The position numbers and the translations under genes are program-made. From Alphaproteobacteria bacterium (GTDB taxonomy: Bacteria > Pseudomonadota > Alphaproteobacteria > Reyranellales > Reyranellaceae), in assembly GCA_013290035.1 (NCBI GenBank), contig JABCYT010000016.1, positions 1 through 15,274 of the forward strand: a stretch of 15,274 nt of DNA, written 5' to 3'. Numbering within the stretch: the first letter of the stretch is position 1; every line of letters begins with the position of its first letter. Positions 6,871 through 13,372 of the stretch are shown piece after piece. The notes below the pieces were generated by a model, which did no database searches, was not told the origin of the DNA, and worked only from the letters and a program-made list of their open reading frames with translations.

Positions 6871-6891
6871 ATTTCTGAACGCGAGGACGCC

Positions 6892-8403
6892 ATGACTGCA
6901 CCTCTCACCATCCGGCTGCATCCCGCCGACAACGTCGTCGTGGCGCGCATGGACATTCTTCCCGGCACCGCGGTCGAAGGCGAGGTCGCGGCGGCGACGC
7001 GCGTGCCGCCGGGTCACAAGATCCTCATCAGGGCGGTGAAGAAGGGCGAGCCGCTGCGCAAGTACAACCAGATCATCGGCTTTGCCACCGATGACCTGGG
7101 GGCGGGCGAGCACATCCATACGCACAACTGCGTGATGGGCGACTTCGAGCGCGACTACGCCTTCTGCGCCGATGCGCATCCGACCGAGTACATCACCCCG
7201 CCGGCCACCTTCCAGGGCTATCGCCGCGCCGACGGCCGCGCCGCCACGCGCAACTACATCGGCATCGTCACCACGGTGAACTGTTCGGCCGCCACCAGCC
7301 GCATGATCGCCTCCAGGATCGAGCCGCTGCTCGCGCAATTCCCCAACATCGACGGCGTGGTGCCGCTGACCCATGGCGGCGGCTGCGGCATGGCCGCGTC
7401 GGGCCTCGAGATGGACGTGCTGCGCCGGACCCTGGCGGGCTACACACGGCATCCCAACATGGCGGCGGTCGTGGTGCTGGGGCTCGGCTGCGAGACCAAC
7501 CAGATCTCCGGCCTGATGAATGCCGAGGGCCTCAAGGAAGGGCCCAAGCTCATCCCCATGGCGATCCAGGACGAGGGCGGCGTTTCCAAGACCGTGCTGC
7601 GCGCCGTGGGCTTCCTGAAGGAGCTGCTGCCCGAGGCCAACAACGTGACGCGCGAGCCGATCCCGGCCAGCGAGTTGATCCTGGCGCTGCAGTGCGGCGG
7701 TTCGGACGGCTATTCGGGCATCTCGGCCAATCCGGCGCTGGGCGCGGCGGTCGATCTGCTGGTGCAGAACGGCGGCACCGCGGTGCTGTCGGAGACGCCG
7801 GAGATCTATGGCGCCGAGCATCTGCTGACGCGGCGTGCCGTCACGCGCGAGGTCGGCGAGAAGATCGTCGAGCGCATCCGCTGGTGGGAAGAGCATTGCG
7901 CCCGGACCGGCGGGGAGATGAACAACAATCCGTCCCCCGGCAACAAGGCGGGCGGTCTCACGACCATCCTGGAAAAGTCCTTGGGTGCAGTTGCGAAGGG
8001 CGGCACCACCAACCTGGTCGACGTCTACAAATATGCAGAACTGATCACCGCAAAAGGCTTCGTCTACATGGACTCGCCGGGCTACGACCCGGTCTCGGCC
8101 ACTGGCCAGGTGGCCGGCGGCGCCAACGTGCTGTGCTTCACCACCGGCCGCGGCAGCGTTTTCGGCTGCAAGCCCACCCCATCACTCAAGCTTGCGACGA
8201 ATAGCTCCCTCTATCGGCGCATGACTGACGACATGGACATCAACTGCGGGACCATCGTCGACGGCGAGGAGACCATCCAGGATAACGGTCGACGTATTTT
8301 CGACCTTATTTTGCGTACAGCATCCGGCCACAAGACGAAATCCGAGGCGTTGGGCATTGGCGATGACGAATTCGAGCCCTGGAAAATTGGTGCCACGATG
8401 TAA
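6892..8403 (+). CDS. UxaA/GarD-family sugar-acid dehydratase (altronate/galactarate dehydratase)
   Basis: A 503-residue full-length member of the altronate/galactarate dehydratase family, Fe(II)-dependent enzymes that remove water from sugar acids to give 2-keto-3-deoxy products. Residues 1-95 form the SAF-like N-terminal domain ending in HIHTHNC (His74-Cys80). The catalytic part starts near YRRADGRAATRNYIGI (about 110). It contains THGGGCGM, GLGCETNQ, ALQCGGSDGYSGISANPA, NNNPSPGNKAGGLTTI and FTTGRGSVFGCKPTPS, all typical of the family. The tail (DMDINCGTIVDG to DDEFEPWKIG) looks closer to galactarate dehydratase (GarD) than to E. coli UxaA, which would fit a 5-dehydro-4-deoxyglucarate pathway with the upstream enzyme. 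GAGGA precedes the ATG. The substrate call is inferred. Confidence 0.9.
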   Translation: MTAPLTIRLHPADNVVVARMDILPGTAVEGEVAAATRVPPGHKILIRAVKKGEPLRKYNQIIGFATDDLGAGEHIHTHNCVMGDFERDYAFCADAHPTEYITPPATFQGYRRADGRAATRNYIGIVTTVNCSAATSRMIASRIEPLLAQFPNIDGVVPLTHGGGCGMAASGLEMDVLRRTLAGYTRHPNMAAVVVLGLGCETNQISGLMNAEGLKEGPKLIPMAIQDEGGVSKTVLRAVGFLKELLPEANNVTREPIPASELILALQCGGSDGYSGISANPALGAAVDLLVQNGGTAVLSETPEIYGAEHLLTRRAVTREVGEKIVERIRWWEEHCARTGGEMNNNPSPGNKAGGLTTILEKSLGAVAKGGTTNLVDVYKYAELITAKGFVYMDSPGYDPVSATGQVAGGANVLCFTTGRGSVFGCKPTPSLKLATNSSLYRRMTDDMDINCGTIVDGEETIQDNGRRIFDLILRTASGHKTKSEALGIGDDEFEPWKIGATM

Positions 8404-8437
8404 CTATCCCGGCGTTGGCGACCGGTGGGCAACCAAC

Positions 8438-8466
8438 TTGACTAAACGGCGTTAGATCCCCATATG
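8438..8466 (+). promoter_or_regulatory. Candidate sigma-70 promoter for the cold-shock gene
   Basis: TTGACT (8438-8443, five of six -35 bases) is followed after exactly 17 bases by CATATG (8461-8466), a poor -10 with the central ATA. Initiation near 8472 would give a leader of roughly 170 bases before the cold-shock start, similar in scale to cspA-type leaders. An alternative extended -10 (TGCTAGACT, 8617-8625) would give a very short leader but has no good -35. Confidence 0.4.
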
Positions 8467-8571
8467 CGGCCCTACGACTTACGAACTTGGCCATGCCTTG
8501 GCGGCCCAGCCCACAGCGGCTACGGACTACCCCCACGAGCTAATTTCCAAATTCTTCGAGTTGTCGCGGAC

Positions 8572-8601
8572 CGTTGCAACGAAAACGCGCGGGCCGCGCG
8601 T
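8572..8601 (+). other. Palindrome and hairpin in the cold-shock gene leader
   Basis: CGTTGCAACG (8572-8581) is a perfect 10-base palindrome. Four bases downstream, ACGCGCG (8585-8591) pairs perfectly with CGCGCGT (8595-8601) around a GGC loop. Both lie 44-73 bases before the cold-shock ATG. They may be a protein-binding site or RNA structure of a thermoresponsive leader; the role is inferred. Confidence 0.45.
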
Positions 8602-8644
8602 GTGTGTATGTGCGTTTGCTAGACTAACTGCCAAGGAGAGAGAG

Positions 8645-8851
8645 ATGGCGACAGGTACGGTGAAGTGGTTCAACGCCACCAAGGGCTTCGGCTTCATCCA
8701 GCCGAGCGACGGCGGCAAGGACGTATTCGTGCACATCAGCGCGGTCGAGCGCTCGGGCATGAACGGCCTCAACGAGGGCCAAAAGATCAGCTACGAGATC
8801 GCCACCGAGCGCGGCCGTTCGGCCGCGGTCAACCTCAAGGCGGCCGACTAG
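8645..8851 (+). CDS. CspA-family cold-shock protein
   Basis: A 68-residue single OB-fold protein that binds single-stranded RNA and DNA. The whole domain is present: [14 protein letters not shown] contains RNP1 (KGFGFI) and DVFVHIS contains RNP2, with Trp8 and Phe residues for base stacking. The ATG at 8645 is fixed by AAGGAG (8633-8638) six bases upstream. A longer in-frame extension back to 8498 exists but precedes the canonical MATGTVKWF start and is not family-like. The gene stands alone, with 241 non-coding bases upstream and a 10-bp hairpin nine bases after the stop. It may act as an RNA chaperone in cold or stationary phase, as is usual for the family; whether it is cold-inducible cannot be told from the coding sequence. 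Confidence 0.97.
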   Translation: MATGTVKWFNATKGFGFIQPSDGGKDVFVHISAVERSGMNGLNEGQKISYEIATERGRSAAVNLKAAD

Positions 8852-8860
8852 CCCCTTGAC

Positions 8861-8883
8861 GCCCGCCGCTTGAAGCGGCGGGC
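8861..8883 (+). terminator. 10-bp hairpin after the cold-shock gene, no U-tract
   Basis: GCCCGCCGCT (8861-8870) pairs perfectly with AGCGGCGGGC (8874-8883) around a TGA loop, nine bases after the stop. No T-run follows, so it may be a weak terminator, a Rho-type pause site or a 3'-end stabiliser. Confidence 0.55.
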
Positions 8884-8907
8884 CGGGATCCGGGAGGGGA
8901 TGGACGC

Positions 8908-8924
8908 CGACCGCGTGGCGGTCG
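8908..8924 (+). repeat. Inverted repeat, 7-bp stem
   Basis: CGACCGC (8908-8914) and GCGGTCG (8918-8924) are perfect complements around a GTG loop. It is the second of three hairpins in the 223-base gap between the cold-shock and amidase genes; the gap holds no convincing gene. Confidence 0.5.
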
Positions 8925-8988
8925 CGTTCATCGCTCCTGATGACGCCGGCGGCATCGTCGGCAAAGCCTCCTTTATTTGTCTATTGGT

Positions 8989-9010
8989 TTGTGCGCGCCT
9001 CAGCGCACAA
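8989..9010 (+). repeat. Inverted repeat, 8-bp stem, upstream of the amidase
   Basis: TTGTGCGC (8989-8996) and GCGCACAA (9003-9010) are perfect complements around a six-base loop, 65 bases before the amidase ATG. It could be a regulator operator or an RNA hairpin; no flanking promoter is clear. Confidence 0.5.
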
Positions 9011-9074
9011 GACACTTTACCCTGCCAGGGGCGGAGGCTAGTCCGGCCGCGATGACAGTCGGGGAGAGTGACCA

Positions 9075-10469
9075 ATGGCGGCAACCGATCTGCATTACCT
9101 GTCGCTCGACGAGGTCGCGCGGCGCCTGAAGGCGCGCAAGCTGTCGTCGGTCGAGGCAACCCAGGCGATCCTCGATCGCATCGAGAAGCTCGATCCCACG
9201 CTCAGAAGCTATGCCACGGTGACGCCCGAGCGCGCGCTGCAGGATGCGGCACGCCTCGACGCCGAGACGGCGTCGGGCAAGTCGCGCGGTGCGCTGCATG
9301 GCGTACCGATCGCGGTAAAGGATCTCTGCAACACTGCAGGCGTGCCGACGGCCGCCGGCATGGCGATTCACCGCAAGCACCTGCCGGCCAAGGACGCGAC
9401 CGTCGTAGCGCGGCTTCGGCAGGCCGGCGCAGTGATCCTGGGCAAGCTGCAGATGACCGAGGGCGCCTATGGCCTGCATCATCCGACGATCGAGCCGCCA
9501 GTAAATCCCTGGAACGCGGCCTACTGGACCGGCGTGTCGTCGTCAGGCTCGGGCGTAGCCACGGCGTCCGGTCTCTGCTTCGCCTCGCTGGGGTCGGATA
9601 CCGGCGGTTCGATCCGCTTTCCCTCGACCATGAACGGCCTGTCGGGGCTGAAGCCGACCTGGGGCCGGGTGAGCCGTGCCGGCGTCTTTCCACTCGCCGA
9701 ATCGCTCGACCATGTCGGACCGATGTGCCGCAGCGCCCTCGATGCAGCGCTGATCCTGGGCGTGATCGCCGGCGCCGATCCTGACGACCCGACCGCCGCG
9801 CCGCGTCCGGTGCCCGACTATGCCGGATCGATCGGCGCCGGCGTGAAGGGCCGGAAGCTCGGCGTGCCGACAAACCTTTTGGGCATGGATGCCGATTCGC
9901 GGCGCGCCCTCGACGGCGCCGCCACGACGCTCAAGGACGCGGGCGCGATCCCGGTCGAGGTCGAGCTGCCCGAGCTCGACGAGGCGACGCTGAAATGGAT
10001 ACCTCTCTGCGGCCTCGAGGCGGCGCTGGCGCATGAGGCGACCTTTCCCTCGCGGCGCGACGACTATGGTCCGGACCTGGCCGCCCTGATCGATCTCGGT
10101 CGCGGCCTGTCCGGCCTCGAGCTTGGCAAGCTGCAGCTTGTGCGGGCCCGGGTGAAAGGCGAGATCGAACGGCTGCTGGCCCCGCTCGACCTGCTCCTGA
10201 TGCCGGTGATGGGGGCGGCCACGCCCTCGCTGGCGGGCATGAAGGCGGCGGGCCGCACGCCGCAGACCACGGCGGCGCGGCTGCGCTATACCGCGCCCTT
10301 CGACATGAGCGGCCATCCCACGCTCACCTTGCCGGGCGGCGTCACATCCGACGGGGTTCCGGTCGGCTTCCAGATCGTTGGCCACGCCTTCGACGAGGCG
10401 GACATCCTTGCGGCCGGCCATGCCTACCAGCAGGCCACCGACTGGCACCTGAAACGGCCGCCGCTTTAG
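9075..10469 (+). CDS. Amidase-signature family hydrolase (GatA-like fold)
   Basis: A 464-residue amidase-signature enzyme. The Ser-cisSer-Lys triad is complete: Lys82 (GVPIAVKDL), cis-Ser155 (TGVSSSGSG) and nucleophile Ser179 (GSDTGGSIRFPS), with the 24-residue spacing between the two serines seen in GatA. It hydrolyses an amide bond to acid and ammonia. No gatB or gatC is nearby, so a catabolic or detoxifying amidase is more likely than the tRNA-dependent amidotransferase subunit. The TGVSSSGSG loop departs from the common GGSSGGS, but both triad positions are kept. The ATG at 9075 follows GGGGAGAG. No signal peptide is seen. It is probably its own transcription unit; the downstream operon starts 84 bases later. 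Substrate unknown. Confidence 0.92.
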   Translation: MAATDLHYLSLDEVARRLKARKLSSVEATQAILDRIEKLDPTLRSYATVTPERALQDAARLDAETASGKSRGALHGVPIAVKDLCNTAGVPTAAGMAIHRKHLPAKDATVVARLRQAGAVILGKLQMTEGAYGLHHPTIEPPVNPWNAAYWTGVSSSGSGVATASGLCFASLGSDTGGSIRFPSTMNGLSGLKPTWGRVSRAGVFPLAESLDHVGPMCRSALDAALILGVIAGADPDDPTAAPRPVPDYAGSIGAGVKGRKLGVPTNLLGMDADSRRALDGAATTLKDAGAIPVEVELPELDEATLKWIPLCGLEAALAHEATFPSRRDDYGPDLAALIDLGRGLSGLELGKLQLVRARVKGEIERLLAPLDLLLMPVMGAATPSLAGMKAAGRTPQTTAARLRYTAPFDMSGHPTLTLPGGVTSDGVPVGFQIVGHAFDEADILAAGHAYQQATDWHLKRPPL

Positions 10470-10494
10470 CGTGCCGCCCGACCTGTCCGGCTGG

Positions 10495-10526
10495 TTGCGT
10501 GGACGCCGAATCGCCTGTGATATAGA
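10495..10526 (+). promoter_or_regulatory. Weak candidate promoter for the cyclase-transporter operon
   Basis: TTGCGT (10495-10500) and an AT-rich GATATAGA (10519-10526) lie in the 84-base gap before the cyclase. Spacing is 18 bases to GATATA or 20 to TATAGA, so the fit is imperfect. Initiation just downstream would suit the GTG start at 10554 better than the GTG at 10527. Confidence 0.3.
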
Positions 10527-10542
10527 GTGATTGGTGCCCTTC

Positions 10543-10547
10543 GAGGA
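10543..10547 (+). promoter_or_regulatory. Shine-Dalgarno sequence favouring the GTG start at 10554
   Basis: GAGGA lies six bases before GTG at 10554. The alternative GTG at 10527, nine codons upstream in frame, has no comparable site. Confidence 0.55.
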
Positions 10548-10553
10548 TGGTCC

Positions 10554-12629
10554 GTGCTCTTCAGGTACAATCTGCGGCTCAAGCCTAGCATCCTGACGGC
10601 GTTCGCATTTCTGACCATCCCGGTTTTTTTCACGATCATCGCGGTCAACTATTTTTCGAACGACTCGATCGCCCGCACCGACGCCAAGCAACTGATCGAG
10701 CGCTTCCGCATCGATGCGCTCGAGAATATCGAAGACGATTTCAATCCGCTGAAATCCCTGATCCGGAGTGCGGCCGCAATCGGCGATCAGTATCCCGACT
10801 TCTACGCCGACAACCGCTGCCTCGCCTACTTCTACAGCATCCTGATTCATAGTCCGAAGATCGTCAGCGTCTATGTCGGCCTCCGCGACGGTTCCTTCCG
10901 CCAGACGCGGCGCGTCGACCCGACCTCGACAATCCAGGACAAGCCGCCGCCGGAGGGCGCCCGGTACGCCTATCGCTGGGTCGTGCCGAAAGCGGGATCG
11001 CCGACCCTCGATCATTATGTCTTTCTCGATGCCAAGCAGAAGGAACTCGGCAGCACCGAGCAGCCCACGACCTACGATCCGCGCCCCCGGCTTTGGTACC
11101 GCAGCGCCGTAGAGGCCGGCACGATCATGATCTCCGATCCCGACATCTTCGCCGCGCAGGGATTGATCGGTTTCACCGTCGCCGCGCCGTTCTACGCCGA
11201 CGGCAAGCTGCTGGGGGTCGCGGCGGCCGACATCACGCTGAACGATCTCGGCGCATATCTCGGCGAGCGCAAGGTCAGCCCGGGAACGCTGAGCTACATC
11301 CTCGATCATGAGGGCAGGGTGATCGCAGCGTCCGACCTTTCGCAAACCTACGACAGAAACGATGGAAAGCTCGAGCTGCGCCACATCACGTCACTCGACA
11401 ACCCGCTGGCCGCCATTGCCTTCGGTGCGCGGCCCCGCGCAAGCGAGGGCATGTTCTCCTTCCGCCACGACGGCCATGAGTATGTCGCGAGTATTTCGGC
11501 CTTGGCCGACGAATTCGGCAAGAAATGGCAGCTCTTCACCATCACGCCGCTGTCGGATTTCACCGGCCCCTTCCAGGCCAACAACGAACGCATGGTCGTC
11601 TTCGGGCTGCTCGCGGTCGCCCTGCAGATCCTGATCATCTATTTCCTGAGCAGCGTCATCTCCGCGCCGCTCGAAAAGCTCGCCTTCAAGGTCGGCAGGA
11701 TCCAGCAGCTCGGCAGCGAGCAAGTGCCGTCCGTCAGCTCGCCGATCCGCGAGATCTTCGTGCTGTCGAAGGCGATCGACACCCTGGACGTCGCCGTGAA
11801 GTCGTTCTCGGCCTTCGTGCCGGTCGGCCTGGTCACCCAGCTCCTCGAGTCGGAGCAGAAGCTGGAGCTCGGCGGCCACAGCCGCTTCCTCACCATCTTC
11901 TTCTCCGACCTCGAAGCCTTCTCGACTCTCTCCGAGCAGGTCCCCTCGCAGGAGCTTCTGCTTCGGGTGTCGGCCTATCTCGAGCTGGTCACCAAGACCG
12001 TCAACCAGGAGCTGGGCACGATCGACAAGTTCATCGGCGATGGCGTGATGGCGTTCTGGGGTGCGCCGGCACTGCTGGAGGATCACGCCTGGCGCGCCTG
12101 CGTGGCGGCGCTGCGCATCCAGCGCGGCGTCGAGGCGCTGAACGAGCGCTGGCAGGCGGAAGGCCTGAAGCCGTTCAGGATCCGCATCGGCATCCACAGC
12201 GATGCGGTGCTGGTCGGCAACATCGGCTCCAAGGAGCGGATGAGCTACACCGTATTGGGCGACGGCGTGAACGTGGCGTCGCGGCTCGAAGGCATCAACA
12301 AGGAATTCGGCACCCGCATCTGCATCAGCCACAGCGTCTTCAAGGAAGCGGGGGAGCGGCTCTGCGTGCGGCCGATCGACGACGTCGTCGTCAAGGGACG
12401 GCGTTCGAAAATTCCGATCTACGAGCTTTTGGGCGTGTTCGGCGCCGACGACCCGGGCCTCGAACCCGACCCGGCAACGGTCAAATTGTGTAAGATGACG
12501 CAGCTGGCCTATGAGGCCTTGATCAAGGAAGACCACGTGCTGGCACAGCGCCGCTACCGGGAGATATTGGCCGAGTTTCCGGACGATCCGGTTTCCTCGA
12601 TGCTGATCAGGCGGCTCGTCACGGCATGA
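10554..12629 (+). CDS. Membrane adenylate cyclase with periplasmic dCache-type sensor domain
   Basis: A 691-residue membrane sensor cyclase. A transmembrane helix (about 13-35) is followed by a large periplasmic dCache-like domain (35-345), a second helix (about 347-369), a HAMP-like linker (370-430) and a class III cyclase domain (445-620). Catalytic residues are intact: metal-binding Asp452 and Asp496, adenine-specifying Lys492 (DKFIGDG) and Asp570 (VLGDGVN), Asn573 and Arg577; this set indicates ATP to cAMP. In the sensor, RLWY (Arg179, Trp181, Tyr182) and Asp226 resemble the amino-acid-binding dCache motif, but the position after Tyr-x is Ser184 rather than Asp, so the ligand is uncertain. 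A C-terminal TPR-like tail follows. Its stop overlaps the methyltransferase start (ATGA), first of three such junctions leading into an ABC importer. Confidence 0.9.
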   Translation: MLFRYNLRLKPSILTAFAFLTIPVFFTIIAVNYFSNDSIARTDAKQLIERFRIDALENIEDDFNPLKSLIRSAAAIGDQYPDFYADNRCLAYFYSILIHSPKIVSVYVGLRDGSFRQTRRVDPTSTIQDKPPPEGARYAYRWVVPKAGSPTLDHYVFLDAKQKELGSTEQPTTYDPRPRLWYRSAVEAGTIMISDPDIFAAQGLIGFTVAAPFYADGKLLGVAAADITLNDLGAYLGERKVSPGTLSYILDHEGRVIAASDLSQTYDRNDGKLELRHITSLDNPLAAIAFGARPRASEGMFSFRHDGHEYVASISALADEFGKKWQLFTITPLSDFTGPFQANNERMVVFGLLAVALQILIIYFLSSVISAPLEKLAFKVGRIQQLGSEQVPSVSSPIREIFVLSKAIDTLDVAVKSFSAFVPVGLVTQLLESEQKLELGGHSRFLTIFFSDLEAFSTLSEQVPSQELLLRVSAYLELVTKTVNQELGTIDKFIGDGVMAFWGAPALLEDHAWRACVAALRIQRGVEALNERWQAEGLKPFRIRIGIHSDAVLVGNIGSKERMSYTVLGDGVNVASRLEGINKEFGTRICISHSVFKEAGERLCVRPIDDVVVKGRRSKIPIYELLGVFGADDPGLEPDPATVKLCKMTQLAYEALIKEDHVLAQRRYREILAEFPDDPVSSMLIRRLVTA

Positions 12630-13372
12630 CGGTCATCGCCGCGCGTGGGGCGCGGTTTGGGGGTGTGGAGTTGTCGAAGCCCAAATCGGCGTCGGACCAA
12701 CGTGCCGCGGTCGCGATCGCAGCCCTACGGCCGAGCGAATACACGGCAGCGCTGATCCAGGTCCTGCAGGCCAACGCCGGCTGCGTGCGGGGCGCCAAGG
12801 TGCTCGAAATCGGCTCGGGCAGCGGCGTCGTGCTCGCGGCGCTGGGCGCGCTGGGTGCCAGCTCCCTGTGTGGCATCGACATCGAGGAGGACGCGATCGC
12901 GTCGGGCATGCTGTTGCTGGAGGAACTCGGTCACGGCGAGGCGGCGGAGTTCCATCACGGCGACATGTGGTCGCCGGTCGGCGATCGTCGCTTCGACCTG
13001 ATCGTGGCCAACCTGCCGCACTTCCCGATGGGGGACGGCGCCATTCCAGGCCGCTTGCCGACCTGGAGCGCCGGCGGACTCGACGGACGTCGCCTGCTCG
13101 ATCCGTTCCTCGAGGGGCTTCCCCGGCATCTGGCGCCCGGTGGCCGGGTGTTCATCACGCACAATGCGTTCGTCGGCGTCGAGCGCTCGCGCAAGATCGT
13201 CGAGCGGCTGGGCTTGGCGTTTCGCATCGTGCTCACGACCCTCGTCAATATTCCCGACGGCAAGCTTGATCGCATGTCAGCGGGCGTGCGCTCTGTCGAG
13301 GAAGGACGGTCGATCCATCGCTACGGCCCCTATGCCTTCGGCGAGGTGCACGTCATCGAGATCGGCGGATGA
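12626..13372 (+). CDS. Class I SAM-dependent methyltransferase (MTS/PrmC-like)
   Basis: A 248-residue soluble methyltransferase with a Rossmann fold. Motif I is VLEIGSGSG (59-67), the acidic ribose-binding residue is Asp85 (CGIDIEED), Asp113 follows in HHGDMW, and the motif IV position reads ANLPH (129-132) rather than the NPPY of the glutamine and adenine N-methyltransferases it most resembles. The variant loop suggests a related but different target (protein, RNA or small molecule); none can be named. It is translationally coupled on both sides: the ATGA at 12626 overlaps the cyclase stop, and its own TGA overlaps the start of the binding-protein/permease fusion at 13369. Its place between a sensor and an importer is unusual. 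Confidence 0.83.
   Translation: MTVIAARGARFGGVELSKPKSASDQRAAVAIAALRPSEYTAALIQVLQANAGCVRGAKVLEIGSGSGVVLAALGALGASSLCGIDIEEDAIASGMLLLEELGHGEAAEFHHGDMWSPVGDRRFDLIVANLPHFPMGDGAIPGRLPTWSAGGLDGRRLLDPFLEGLPRHLAPGGRVFITHNAFVGVERSRKIVERLGLAFRIVLTTLVNIPDGKLDRMSAGVRSVEEGRSIHRYGPYAFGEVHVIEIGG

Noticed and set aside
5959..7896. A 645-codon minus-strand frame opposite the sugar-acid genes.
   Set aside because: His/Arg/Gln-rich shadow; the plus-strand genes have clear catalytic motifs.
8498..8644. An N-terminal extension of the cold-shock protein in the same frame.
   Set aside because: The canonical MATGTVKWF start has a strong AAGGAG; the extension is not family-like.
8870..9055. A 61-codon plus-strand frame in the gap before the amidase.
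   Set aside because: Its start lies inside the hairpin, with no ribosome-binding site and no recognisable protein features.
9543..11384. A 613-codon minus-strand frame across the amidase and cyclase.
   Set aside because: It spans two clear plus-strand genes and has shadow-like composition with no motif.
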